Source: DASVVT01 sp036386415
Lineage (GTDB): Bacteria > Acidobacteriota > Blastocatellia > Pyrinomonadales > Pyrinomonadaceae
Direction of reading: 5' to 3'
Assembly (NCBI GenBank): GCA_036386415.1
Contig: DASVVT010000023.1
Span: 37,644 to 101,643, forward strand
Length of the DNA stretch: 64,000 nucleotides
The notes under the pieces are model-generated. The model saw only the letters and a program-made list of their open reading frames with translations. It had not been told where the DNA came from and searched no databases. Below are positions 38,086 to 46,802 of the stretch, in pieces (position 1 is the stretch's first letter; each line of letters begins with the position of its first letter). Position numbers and translations under genes: made by a program.

Positions 38086-39309
38086 ATGGACGGCGAGAAG
38101 TTTGATGTGATGGTCGTCGGCGCGGGGCCAGCCGGATCGTTCGCGGCTGAGCGGTTGGCGCGTGCAGGGGTGCGCGTGGCGCTCTTTGACGGGCGGCCTC
38201 CGGATGAGCCGAAGGCTTGCGGCGGCGGCGTGACATCAAAAGCGCTCAAGATGTGGCCGCACCTGCTCGAAGCCGTCGGGCGCACGGTTGAAGAGCTTGA
38301 GATGTATTCGCCGGCCGGGAAAAGACTCCATTTAAAACTGACTGAGCCTTTTGCCATCTACTCGCGCCGCGCCTTCGATTCATACTTGCTAGAACGCGCA
38401 AGGGAGGCGGGCGCGCACGTCATCAGCTCACGCGTGACGCACAGGCCGCGCGCGAGCAAAGAAGAGAACTGGATTGTACGCGAGCGCGGCGGCGGCGCAG
38501 AGTGGAGCGCACCCATGCTCGTCGCGGCGGACGGCGCAAACAGCCGCATCGGGAAGGAGCTGGCAGGGGCTTTGCCGCCTGCCGAGATGGAGGTCGCTTT
38601 CGGTTATCGCGCGCCGCTCCCGAAGGAGCCGAGATGCCCGACGGTCGTGGCTTTTCTTCCCGGATGGGCCGGTTACGCGTGGGCGTTTCCGCGACCCGAC
38701 CACATTTCATTCGGAATCGCTACGGCTCAGGATGCTTTCGATCATCAGGCGCTCGATCAGCTTCTGTGGGATTTCATGGTGGGCTACTACAGGATGCGTG
38801 CGGATCGAACGGCACGGCTCTGGTCTTCAAAGCGTGCGAAGGACAAAGCGCGCGACGAGTTGATCAGGGCAGAGCTGCTGACCACAGCCGAGCGATACGC
38901 GGCGCGCATTCCGGGTCTGGCCGTGAAGACCTGGGATAATCGGCGAGCGTCAGGAGAAGGCTGGGCGCTGCTTGGCGATGCGGCTGGCTTCGCCGATCCG
39001 GTGACGGGCGAGGGGATTTACTATGCGTTGCGCTCGGCAGAGCTTTTCGCGGAAAGTTATCTAGAAGGCCGCCCGTCCCTTTATGAAGAACGCTGGCGCG
39101 AGGATTTCGGTCGCGAGCTGAGGCGCGCCGCAGAGATGCGCCGTCGCTTTTATGGAAACTTCTGGGGCGCGCCGTTCACGGAACGAATGATTGATCTGGG
39201 GCGCACCCATCCGGGCATAAGGCGTGTGCTCGGTGATCTGGTCGCAGGCGACCAGGGCTATCTGAACCTCAAACGTAAGCTCGTGCAACGCGCCGTGTGG
39301 CCGCTCTGA
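38086..39309 (+). CDS. FAD-dependent geranylgeranyl reductase-family oxidoreductase
   Basis: About 407 residues from an ATG at 38086 (MDGEKFDVMVVGAGPAGSFA). A longer open frame extends upstream over the divergent neighbour's start and has no coding character. Features are the FAD dinucleotide loop, ACGGGV near residue 45, the substrate-site motif with YAWAFPRPD (the family's YxWxFP), and a second FAD motif GWALLGDAAGFADPVTGEGI. Family members reduce prenyl chains of chlorophyll, menaquinone or lipids, or act as halogenase-like monooxygenases. The substrate here is unknown. A related, fused protein is at 58648-60411. Confidence 0.85.
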   Translation: MDGEKFDVMVVGAGPAGSFAAERLARAGVRVALFDGRPPDEPKACGGGVTSKALKMWPHLLEAVGRTVEELEMYSPAGKRLHLKLTEPFAIYSRRAFDSYLLERAREAGAHVISSRVTHRPRASKEENWIVRERGGGAEWSAPMLVAADGANSRIGKELAGALPPAEMEVAFGYRAPLPKEPRCPTVVAFLPGWAGYAWAFPRPDHISFGIATAQDAFDHQALDQLLWDFMVGYYRMRADRTARLWSSKRAKDKARDELIRAELLTTAERYAARIPGLAVKTWDNRRASGEGWALLGDAAGFADPVTGEGIYYALRSAELFAESYLEGRPSLYEERWREDFGRELRRAAEMRRRFYGNFWGAPFTERMIDLGRTHPGIRRVLGDLVAGDQGYLNLKRKLVQRAVWPL

Positions 39310-39313
39310 AAAG

Positions 39314-39414
39314 AAGTAGACAGTAGACAGTAGTCAGTAGCCAGTAGAACAGAAAGCAGCAACTCTCGTTTTTCTTTCTACTGGCTACTGACTACTGGCT
39401 ACTGTCTACTTCTT
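39314..39414. repeat. heptamer hairpin (GTAGNCA) between convergent genes
   Basis: GTAGACA, GTAGACA, GTAGTCA, GTAGCCA, GTAG run at 39316-39347 and are mirrored by CTACTGG, CTACTGA, CTACTGG, CTACTGT, CTAC at 39378-39409. It lies between the stops of the flavoprotein and lipoprotein genes. The same family occurs at 55571, 60413 and 60930. Confidence 0.9.
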
Positions 39415-39418
39415 TATC

Positions 39419-39988
39419 CTACTGCTTAAACTTATCCTTGTTATCCTCGCGGACTTTGTTGGCTTTGGCCTCCAAATCCTTCCACTCTTTTCCGACCTTC
39501 TCGATCTTTTCGTTGACGCTCGTCAGTTTCGTGTTGAGCGCGCGAAGGTCTTTGACGCTCTCGTCCAAGACAGCCTGCGGGATGCCTTTGATGCTCTCGA
39601 TGTGGTCGGCGTGCTTGTTGAACTCCTGCGACTTCAAGGACAGGTACTCTTTGAATTTATCATCGACCTTGGTCTTACTGGCCTCGTCAAATTTTTTCGC
39701 CGCTTCGTGAAACTTTCCCGTTCCCTTATCGATAATATCCAGAAGCTCGTTGGCGGGCTTGCGCAAGTCGTCGCGATTATCGGGAAAATCCTCTATGTTA
39801 TCGAAAATCTCCTTGTTCTTGGCTGCCGCTTGCTGGCCTAGAGTATTGCCCTCCTCGACCAATTTGTTGCCTTCATCCACCAGCTTGTTCGCCTTATCCG
39901 TTTCATCGCCAAGCGCCGAGCAGGCGAGTACGAAGAAGGCCATGAGCATGAAGGCCAGCAGTGCGTTGCGTTTTGTCTGAGGGTACAT
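39419..39988 (-). CDS. putative lipoprotein, helical coiled coil
   Basis: A 189-residue protein with a lipoprotein signal peptide: basic start, hydrophobic core and lipobox LAC with Cys at about residue 23 (FFVLACSALG). The mature part is highly charged and helical, with repeats such as ANKLVDEGNKLVEEGNTL, suggesting a coiled coil. A GGAGG ribosome site precedes the start. No enzyme motif is present; a periplasmic or envelope structural role is possible. Confidence 0.75.
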   Translation of the reverse strand: MYPQTKRNALLAFMLMAFFVLACSALGDETDKANKLVDEGNKLVEEGNTLGQQAAAKNKEIFDNIEDFPDNRDDLRKPANELLDIIDKGTGKFHEAAKKFDEASKTKVDDKFKEYLSLKSQEFNKHADHIESIKGIPQAVLDESVKDLRALNTKLTSVNEKIEKVGKEWKDLEAKANKVREDNKDKFKQ

Positions 39989-40096
39989 TTAATCGATCCT
40001 CCTGCGTTTAATGTGATTTCAAGTGAACGCCAACCGATTCCTCTCCTCCGGCCAGCACGAGTGAGCCCGAAAGATTATCGAACCCAGTCTGAGAAG

Positions 40097-40378
40097 TCAG
40101 CTTTCGTCCTGATGGTCTAGGCCGAGCAATATCTTCCTCGCTTTGTCGAGCGCCGTCGCATCTTCCAGAAATTCTGAGAGAGCAGGGAGAATCTGCGCAT
40201 CGGCCTCTGATTCAGTCAGCACCGTTAACAGCTTGGGCACGTCGCGCACGCCTTGCACGATATAGAGCGCGATTTTCTCAGCTTCGAGGCGCTCCCGCCC
40301 CTCTCGGACGAAGACCTCGACAAGCTTGCGCCGTATGTCTTCGAACATATCGAATTCAAGGCTTGTATCATCTATCAT
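40097..40378 (-). CDS. small helical protein, unknown
   Basis: About 93 residues from an ATG at 40378 (MIDDTSLEFDMFEDIRRKLV), predicted mostly helical and acidic (EADAQILPALSEFLEDATAL). A longer frame to 40540 overlaps the upstream gene at 40468 and looks non-coding in that part. The start is uncertain, with weak ribosome-site evidence; 40348 is another option. No family recognised. Confidence 0.5.
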   Translation of the reverse strand: MIDDTSLEFDMFEDIRRKLVEVFVREGRERLEAEKIALYIVQGVRDVPKLLTVLTESEADAQILPALSEFLEDATALDKARKILLGLDHQDES

Positions 40379-40467
40379 CGCGCTTATCCGACAGACAGAA
40401 CTTATTGCCCCTCCTGGTGCGATGACGCGTGCGCTCGGCGCGAGGCAGTTGCGAGACTCCGGCCCGT

Positions 40468-40995
40468 TTAAGGTGAGCGCATGATAGCCGTTGCCAGACG
40501 TTTTTGCCAGCGCCATCCGCCGCCCATGAAATATTTCCATGTGCCGGTCGAGTGCATATCCTGGTAGATGTAGAAGTCACGGGCGTCGCGCGTGCGAAGG
40601 TTGACGATGCCGCCGTGCGTCGGCTTCCAGAAAGGGCGCGCTCCTCTTATCTCCCGGCGGCGGATAAAGAAGGAGTGCGGGTTCTCGAGCGCCTTTTGGC
40701 GATCAAATGACGCGAGGCCGAAGCTTCGCGCCAGCCCGCTCAGACGATTAAAGAACGGGATGACGCGCGCTGCCGCTTCTGCCGCGCTCAATGAGAGAAT
40801 ACGCCGCGCCGCGCTTCTCTCGTCGTCCGTCAAAAATATCAGGAACTCGGGGTATAGAACGACGATGCCTTTCGGAATCGAGACGAGCGGCCACAACAGA
40901 CGATCAATCGAGCCGCGCGCCACATCCGAGAGAATCTCGTGCGGCTGCGCCGTCTCCACATAACTCAAAAACTCTTCACGAGACACGAGCCTCAC
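40468..40995 (-). CDS. conserved-looking protein of unknown function
   Basis: A 175-residue soluble protein starting MRLVSREEFLSYVETAQPHE. It has an aromatic, basic C-terminal half (FWKPTHGGIVNLRTRDARDF, YIYQDMHSTGTWKYFMGGGW). The codon use resembles its neighbours. I do not recognise a family or catalytic motif. It is in the same direction as the zinc-ribbon gene upstream, with a 51-bp gap. Confidence 0.6.
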   Translation of the reverse strand: MRLVSREEFLSYVETAQPHEILSDVARGSIDRLLWPLVSIPKGIVVLYPEFLIFLTDDERSAARRILSLSAAEAAARVIPFFNRLSGLARSFGLASFDRQKALENPHSFFIRRREIRGARPFWKPTHGGIVNLRTRDARDFYIYQDMHSTGTWKYFMGGGWRWQKRLATAIMRSP

Positions 40996-41046
40996 AAGCC
41001 TCGACCGCAGAGAAGGGAATCAGAAGCGACACGCGCCGCACGTCTC

Positions 41047-41913
41047 TCATTTATTCTTCGGCACACTCGTCATCTTCACGCGGACGGTGAACTGGCCGCC
41101 ATTATCCTGCGGCGCATTATCGTTGATGGCGAACTCCAGCATCCCGCGCTCGTCCGGCAGGTTCTCCCAGGAGCCGCTCGCGCCCGCCACGACCGCGACC
41201 GTGTTTGAGAAGCGCCCGTCCGCGTAGCGCGTGCGCATCAGGAGCGCGCCCGTCGGGTATTCTGCAAAGAGGCGGCGCGATTTGAGCTTCGCATCCTTGT
41301 CACCGCCCGCGCGGATGCCAGCCTTCGCGCCCGCCAGATCGACGATCCCCTCAACCTTGGTCGTATATTTTTCATAAGGCACGACGGCGATGTTCGATAG
41401 CTGCCAGCCCTCATTGGCATAGACCGTGAACGTCCCTTCTTTGGTCGGCACGGTCGGCGGCTCAAACGAAGTGAAGGAAGGCGACGGCTTCACTTCCGGG
41501 CTGGGGCGCGCGTTGGCGTTCGAGGGCGTCGGCGTCACGTTCTCATTATCCGGCTTCCGATTAATGTTGGCGACCTCTGTATTGGATTTTGAGTAGAGAT
41601 ACCATCCGACGACTCCCGCCACGCCCAACAAACCGAGCAGGAGCGCGACCACAACGCCAACGATCAAGCCCGTATTGCTGCCCTTCCCATGGCTGGCGGG
41701 CTGAGCGGGAGGTGGCGGCGCAAAGGAACCGATGGTAGGCCAGCCTGTGGAAGAGGATGTAGGGGGCGGCGCTGAGAAACTGAGCGTATCCGGCGAAGAC
41801 GAGTCGGCGGCGGTCGTCCCGCCGCCCGATGCTGTTTCGAGCACCGCGCCACAGTTCGTACAATAACGCATTCCGTCGGCATTATCCCTGCCGCATTTCC
41901 CGCACCTGATCAT
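41047..41913 (-). CDS. zinc-ribbon membrane protein
   Basis: A 288-residue protein from an ATG at 41913, chosen because GGAG lies upstream and the protein then begins with its zinc ribbon (MIRCGKCGRDNADGMRYCTN, CxxC...CxxC). A Pro/Ser-rich linker follows, then one membrane helix near residues 90-115 (GLIVGVVVALLLGLLGVAGV), another low-complexity linker, and a C-terminal beta-rich domain of about 120 residues facing outside. This resembles zinc-ribbon proteins with an extracellular sensor or lectin-like domain. Function is unknown. Confidence 0.75.
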   Translation of the reverse strand: MIRCGKCGRDNADGMRYCTNCGAVLETASGGGTTAADSSSPDTLSFSAPPPTSSSTGWPTIGSFAPPPPAQPASHGKGSNTGLIVGVVVALLLGLLGVAGVVGWYLYSKSNTEVANINRKPDNENVTPTPSNANARPSPEVKPSPSFTSFEPPTVPTKEGTFTVYANEGWQLSNIAVVPYEKYTTKVEGIVDLAGAKAGIRAGGDKDAKLKSRRLFAEYPTGALLMRTRYADGRFSNTVAVVAGASGSWENLPDERGMLEFAINDNAPQDNGGQFTVRVKMTSVPKNK

Positions 41914-42042
41914 TAAAAACTCCTTCTCCCATTCAAAGCTTGATCCTGATGAGCGCACCCATCTCTGAAGGCGCAAGGCAGAAAGCCTTGAGACGCGCAC
42001 CTGGCCTGGTTTTGCGAGCCCCATCTTATCATCAAATGATAA

Positions 42043-42100
42043 AGTCCAGAGGCACAGACCTTTCTTTCTTTTGACTACAGACTCTGGACTTCAGACTCCG
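42043..42100. repeat. heptamer array (GACTNNN) at the thioesterase 3' end
   Basis: GACTACA, GACTCTG, GACTTCA, GACTCCG run at 42073-42100 with an exact 7-nt period. An inverted partner AAGTCCAGAG lies at 42042-42051. The thioesterase stop codon and its last residues (ESEVQSL) are encoded by this array. Confidence 0.75.
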
Positions 42101-42521
42101 TTGCCGTATAGGGCGCGAGTCGCCGCTTGAGTTCTTCCGGGAGGGCGACGGTTTCGAAGGTATCGCGGCGCACGGAGACGAGGACGAAGTGGGCTTCTGC
42201 GATGAGCGTCGCTTCACCTTTGCGGCGCACCTCGAAGTTAAGGCGCAGAGATTTTGTGCCGATGCGCCCGACGTAGGCGCAGACTTCCAGCAGGTCATCA
42301 AGCTGCGCTGCGTGGCGAAAGTCGCATTCGAGATGAGCGCGCGGAAGCCACACGTCCAACTCTTCGAACATTACGCTGTAAGGGAGACCGACGGCGCGAA
42401 AGAGCTCCGTCTCGGCAAACTCGAAGAAGCGTATATAAGCGCCGTAGAAGATGATGCGCGCCGCATCAACATCGCCCCAGCGCACGCGCTCCTCGATGCA
42501 ATATTTGGAAAATTCACTCAT
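42075..42521 (-). CDS. hot-dog fold acyl-CoA thioesterase (4HBT/YbgC type)
   Basis: A 148-residue thioesterase with the family's N-terminal pattern VRWGDVDAARIIFYGAYIRFF. There the Asp (D in GDVDAARI) is the usual catalytic acid, and LPYSVMFEELDVWLPRAHLE follows. It hydrolyses acyl-CoA in the cytoplasm; chain length is unknown. The last roughly nine codons come from the heptamer array at its 3' end, so the natural C-terminus may have been replaced. A long perfect inverted repeat precedes it. Confidence 0.88.
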   Translation of the reverse strand: MSEFSKYCIEERVRWGDVDAARIIFYGAYIRFFEFAETELFRAVGLPYSVMFEELDVWLPRAHLECDFRHAAQLDDLLEVCAYVGRIGTKSLRLNFEVRRKGEATLIAEAHFVLVSVRRDTFETVALPEELKRRLAPYTATESEVQSL

Positions 42522-42532
42522 TTGCTCATTGA

Positions 42533-42644
42533 GGAAGATTTAAACGCAAAGGACGCTAAGGGGGACGCGCAAAGGTCGCAGAGAGTCTGCTTCTTTGCGT
42601 TCTTTGCGTCTTCACTCTTTGCGTCCTTTGCGTTTAAATCTTCC
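42533..42644. repeat. long perfect inverted repeat built of 9-nt units
   Basis: GGAAGATTTAAACGCAAAGG plus ACGC (42533-42556) is mirrored perfectly over 24 bp at 42621-42644. Inside, units such as ACGCAAAGG and ACGCTAAGG, and CTTTGCGTT and CTTTGCGTC on the other arm, repeat with a 9-nt period. It lies between the hydrolase and thioesterase genes. It is the one array here with period 9 rather than 7. Confidence 0.9.
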
Positions 42645-42670
42645 CTCTTAGTCATGCTCTACTCGATACT

Positions 42671-43468
42671 TCACGGTTGCAGTTCGTCCAGAAACTCCTT
42701 CAGCGCGCCGTTGAAGTCTACAGGGTTCTCAAGGTTAGAGACGTGCGCCGCGCCTTCGATGATGACCATGCGCGAGCCGCGAATCTCGCGGCGCATGAAT
42801 TCGGCGTCACGCGGCGGCGTCAACTCGTCTTCACTTCCGACGAGGATCAGCGTCGGCGCGAGGATGCTCGACAGGAAATCTGTTTGATCCACGCGCGCGG
42901 CCATTCCGCGTAGCGCGGCGGCAGCCCCTGCGGGCTTCGTTCCCTTGATCATCTCACGCACACGCGCGACCAGTTCCGGGTGCTCATGAAGAGTGGTGGG
43001 CGCGAGCACCTTCGGCAGCATCACTTCACCGATTCCGTCCATACCCTCTTTGAGAGCTTTGCGCGCCTGCTGCTCGCGATTGCGACGCGCCTCTTCCGTA
43101 TCCGCTTGCGGGCGCGTGTCCGCGAGAACGAGAGCGCGCACGCGCAAAGGGAAGCGGCGGCAAAAAGCTAAAGCGACGTAGCCGCCCATCGAAAGACCGC
43201 CGACGACTGCGCGTCTTATGTTCAGCTCGTCCATCAGCGCGGCGACATCGCGCGCCATCTCGTCCATCGTCGCGGCTTCACCCGTGGCCGTCGTATCGCC
43301 TTGCCCGCGCAAGTCCGGTGTGATGACGCGGTAGCCTGCGCTCAAGGCCGCCGTTTGCTCGCGCCACATCGAGCGGTTGAACGGAAACCCATGCAGGAGC
43401 ACGACCGCCGGGCCGCTGCCCACATCATCGTAAGCCATCTCGATGCCACGCACACGTAAGCTGCTCAT
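42671..43468 (-). CDS. alpha/beta hydrolase
   Basis: A 265-residue alpha/beta hydrolase. It has the oxyanion-hole motif LLHGFPFNRSMWREQ, the nucleophile elbow GLSMGGYVAL with Ser near residue 96, a catalytic Asp in LILVGSEDELTPP, and His in EGAAHVSNLENP. It resembles 3-oxoadipate enol-lactonase and related esterases, but no aromatic-degradation genes are near. It follows the hybrid kinase gene after a heptamer hairpin. Confidence 0.88.
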   Translation of the reverse strand: MSSLRVRGIEMAYDDVGSGPAVVLLHGFPFNRSMWREQTAALSAGYRVITPDLRGQGDTTATGEAATMDEMARDVAALMDELNIRRAVVGGLSMGGYVALAFCRRFPLRVRALVLADTRPQADTEEARRNREQQARKALKEGMDGIGEVMLPKVLAPTTLHEHPELVARVREMIKGTKPAGAAAALRGMAARVDQTDFLSSILAPTLILVGSEDELTPPRDAEFMRREIRGSRMVIIEGAAHVSNLENPVDFNGALKEFLDELQP

Positions 43469-43484
43469 CTCGACACTCCTTTAT

Positions 43485-43593
43485 AAAGAAATGATGAATG
43501 CGGAATGATGAATGATGAATTAAAGAAAGACCGCCACGCGCGCCTTCTTTCTTTTCGTTCATCATTCCGCATTCCTAATTCATCATTTCTTTC
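43485..43593. repeat. heptamer hairpin (ATGATGA/ATGCGGA)
   Basis: The left arm AAAGAAATGATGAATGCGGA continues as ATGATGA, ATGATGA, ATT to about 43520, a 7-nt period. The right arm at about 43557-43593 reads TTCATCATTCCGCATTCCTA and on to CATCATTTCTTT, the inverted counterpart. It lies between the kinase stop and the hydrolase start and touches the kinase stop codon. Confidence 0.85.
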
Positions 43594-46500
43594 ATTCCGT
43601 GGTTAATCTCACTTCTTCCTCCGACCTGACGAGATTCGCCAGGGCTCTCAAGACCTCTGAGGGTTCGATGGGTTTCGCCAGGTGCGTCTGGTAGCCGGAA
43701 GAGAGTGCGGCACGGCGGTCTGCTTCTCCGGCATAAGCCGTGAGGGCGATGGCCGGAATGTTGCCGCCTCGCTCCGGCGCGAGCGCCCTGACTTTGCGTA
43801 TCAACTGATAACCATCCTCTACAGGCATCCCTATATCCGAGATCAGAACATCCGGCTGCGCGGCTTCCAGACGCGCGAGAGCCTCGCGCGTAGAGGTAGC
43901 AGTCGTGACCTCTACGGAGCAGCGTTCGAGAATCATCTTGACCAGCTCGAGCGTGTCTGCTTCGTCGTCTACGACGAGCACGCGCAAGCCTGCCAGCGAG
44001 GGCTCGCAGGCGAAGGTGTCGGGCGCGCTCGCCGCAGGCGTTGCGGCAGCGCCGTCGTGTGGCAGCCCCTGCATGCCCGCCAGCGGCAGCCTCACAGTGA
44101 AGGTCGTTCCCTCTCCTTCTCCATCGCTCTCTGCGTAAACCCTGCCTCCGTGCAATTCCACCAGGTGGCGCACGATGGCAAGTCCCAGTCCGAGCCCGCC
44201 GTGCTGTCTTGTCGTGGAGCTGTCGGCCTGGCGGAAACGGTCGAACACGTATGGAAGAAACTCTTTATTGATCCCCTGACCCGTATCGTGGACGATGATC
44301 TCGACCTCCGTCCCGGTCTGGCGCAGTCGCACCTGCATGCGCCCGCCGTGCGGAGTAAATTTGACGGCGTTCGAGAGAAGATTCCAGACGACCTGCTGCA
44401 AGCGGTTGGCATCGCCCGAAACGCGGTGCGCTCCGGCGTCGAACGCCGTCTCAACCTGTATGCCCTTGGCCTCAACTGCCGGACGTACGGCGTTGATCGC
44501 CGACTCGATGACGGTGACAAGCTCGACCGGCTCGACAGAGATGCTCAGCTTGCCCGTGATGATGCGCGAGACATCGAGTATGTCCTCGATGATCTGCGAT
44601 TGGGATTTCGCGTTGCGTTCGATGGTCTCAACGGCGCGCAGCGAGGTGGCTTCATCGAGCGTGCCTGAGCTGAGCATGCGCGCCCATCCTAAAATTGAGG
44701 TCAGCGGCGTCCTCAGCTCGTGCGAGACCGTGGCGAGAAACTCATCCTTCATCCGGTTCGACTCTTCGGCGGCAGCGCGTGCACGGCTCTCTCTTTCGAA
44801 GAGCTGCACGTTCTCGATGGCGACCGCCGCCAGGTTGGCCGCCATACGCATGGCCGCGACGTGCTCTTCGCGGTAGGCCGAACGCTCGTAGCTCTGCACC
44901 TCTATGGTGCCGACGATGCGCCCCATGACGGCCATCGGCGCGGCGAGCGAAGACTGTGGCCGCAGGCCGTTGTCAGGCCCGACCACGACGCTCGGATGCC
45001 CGCGCGTGGCTGACGTGTAATCGTCTGTGATGATGATCTGGCCGGTTTTGACGGCGCGGCTGTTCGGCCCTTCTGTGCTGATTGGCATCGGCGGAAGCCC
45101 TGACACGTCGAACTCAATCCCATCGCCCCAGCCGTAGGCGGCTGTGCGCACGTCGCGCTGCGGATCATAGAGCGAGATGAAGATGCCTATGCAGGGAACG
45201 GAAGCGACGGCGAAGTCGCGCAGGGCGCGAAAGATCGTGATCAGATCGCGCGCCGTGCCGAGCGCCTGGCCGAGACTGGCGAGACGGACAAGTAATCGTT
45301 CGTATTCTGTGATCGCGCGTTGATCGGCCTCGCGCAAAGCCGCCTCCGCGCGCTTGCGCTCGGTGATGTCTATGGACACGCCGACGACGCCGATCAAATT
45401 TCCCGCGCGGTCGAGGATGGGCGAATCTGTGACCATCGCCGGAAAGTCAGTGCCGTCTCGCCGCCTGACCAGCATCTCGCCGCTCCAGCTCTCGCCCTTT
45501 CGTAAGCGGGACATGATCTCCGACGCCTGTTCCAGCGAGCCCTTTGCGGGAGTGACTTCGATGATGTTTCGTCCCGTCGCCTCTGCCGCCGACCAGCCAT
45601 ACAGTGTTTCGGCGAAGCGGTTCCAGTACGTGATGACTCCATCCAGGTCTGTAGCGATCACCGCCTGCTCGACCGTATCGAGCAGGTGCGCCTGAAAGCT
45701 GATAGCCTTTTCCGATTGGAGCAGGTCGGCAGCCGAACGCTCGGCAGCCGCGCGCGCGTGCGCCAGCGACCACGTGACGCCGAACAGCACGAAGCTAATC
45801 AGCAATCCTCCCGGCAGGATGAACCAGACCAGATGAGCGCCCGATGCCCGCTCAAACTCCGGGCGCGTACTGTAGGCAATGCTCCAGGTACGGCCTGCAA
45901 CATCCATGTTAGTCGTGGCTGCAAAGCGCGGAGGATGAGCGAGGGCGTTCGGCGTGGAGGATCGGTGCAGGAGGTGCTCCTCGGTCATCTCTTGGCCGTC
46001 ATAGACCTGCCAGTCAATGCCTGTGTAGCTTTCAGGCCCGAGAATCCCTTCAAAGAAATCGCTGGCGCGAAATGGGCTGTAGACAAATCCTTCGAGCGCC
46101 GCCTCACGCTCGGCGGCAGTTCCCGTTGGCAGCCCCTTGCGATAGACGGGAACGTAGATGAGAAACCCTGCCTGCTTTTCGGAGTCGACCTCCTGTATTA
46201 AGACGACGCGTCCCGTGGTGGCGGGCTGTCCCGTATCGCGTGCTCGCTCCATCGCGTCGCGCCTGACGGGCTGTGTGAACATATCATAGCCGATGGCCGC
46301 CATGTTGCGGCGATCTCGCGGCTCAAGGTAGATGATCGTGTGGTATTCGGAGCGCGCCCCCTCAGGCCATATCCTGAAGTCGTTGAACCCTTCGCGGTGC
46401 ATCTTTGCGACAAGCGCATCAATCTCTTCGGGCTTCACGCGGACGGAAAACCCTATTCCGCGTATGCCCGGAAAGCGATGCGGGAAGTCCAGGCGCTGGA

Positions 46501-46774
46501 CGTAGACGCTAAACTCGTCGCGCGACACCTCATCGGATGCGGCGAAGAGTGCGCTCCCGGCGCGCAGGCCGGAGATGTAGGTCTCCAAACGATTCTGGAT
46601 GCTGGTTTGCGCGTGCTGGACGGAGTTCTGAAACTGTAAGCGATCACGGGCTTCAGCCGTGTGGAAGACGTAGTAGGCGGCCAGCAGCGTGAGCAGGAGC
46701 GCGACGGCGAGCACGAAGTAGGGAACCCATGCGCGACGCGGTTGACCGTTTGTCGGGGGTGAACCTGATTTCAT
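43592..46774 (-). CDS. hybrid sensor histidine kinase (CHASE-PAS-GAF-HisKA-HATPase-REC)
   Basis: A 1060-residue membrane kinase. A first membrane helix (about 18-40) is followed by a periplasmic CHASE domain (about 45-290, with GIGFSVRVKPEEIDALVAKM), a second helix (about 315-340), a PAS domain, a GAF domain, HisKA with the phosphorylated His in ATVSHELRTPL, an ATPase domain (NLLSNAVKFTPHGG, DTGQGI, GLGLGLAIV), and a C-terminal receiver with phospho-Asp in DVLISDIGMPVEDG. It would sense a small external ligand and pass phosphate to its own receiver. No separate response regulator is adjacent. It lies 28 bp after the VWA gene, probably in one operon. Confidence 0.95.
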   Translation of the reverse strand: MKSGSPPTNGQPRRAWVPYFVLAVALLLTLLAAYYVFHTAEARDRLQFQNSVQHAQTSIQNRLETYISGLRAGSALFAASDEVSRDEFSVYVQRLDFPHRFPGIRGIGFSVRVKPEEIDALVAKMHREGFNDFRIWPEGARSEYHTIIYLEPRDRRNMAAIGYDMFTQPVRRDAMERARDTGQPATTGRVVLIQEVDSEKQAGFLIYVPVYRKGLPTGTAAEREAALEGFVYSPFRASDFFEGILGPESYTGIDWQVYDGQEMTEEHLLHRSSTPNALAHPPRFAATTNMDVAGRTWSIAYSTRPEFERASGAHLVWFILPGGLLISFVLFGVTWSLAHARAAAERSAADLLQSEKAISFQAHLLDTVEQAVIATDLDGVITYWNRFAETLYGWSAAEATGRNIIEVTPAKGSLEQASEIMSRLRKGESWSGEMLVRRRDGTDFPAMVTDSPILDRAGNLIGVVGVSIDITERKRAEAALREADQRAITEYERLLVRLASLGQALGTARDLITIFRALRDFAVASVPCIGIFISLYDPQRDVRTAAYGWGDGIEFDVSGLPPMPISTEGPNSRAVKTGQIIITDDYTSATRGHPSVVVGPDNGLRPQSSLAAPMAVMGRIVGTIEVQSYERSAYREEHVAAMRMAANLAAVAIENVQLFERESRARAAAEESNRMKDEFLATVSHELRTPLTSILGWARMLSSGTLDEATSLRAVETIERNAKSQSQIIEDILDVSRIITGKLSISVEPVELVTVIESAINAVRPAVEAKGIQVETAFDAGAHRVSGDANRLQQVVWNLLSNAVKFTPHGGRMQVRLRQTGTEVEIIVHDTGQGINKEFLPYVFDRFRQADSSTTRQHGGLGLGLAIVRHLVELHGGRVYAESDGEGEGTTFTVRLPLAGMQGLPHDGAAATPAASAPDTFACEPSLAGLRVLVVDDEADTLELVKMILERCSVEVTTATSTREALARLEAAQPDVLISDIGMPVEDGYQLIRKVRALAPERGGNIPAIALTAYAGEADRRAALSSGYQTHLAKPIEPSEVLRALANLVRSEEEVRLTTE

Positions 46775-46802
46775 GTAAAACTTCTGCTCGGGCCGCTCCG
46801 GC

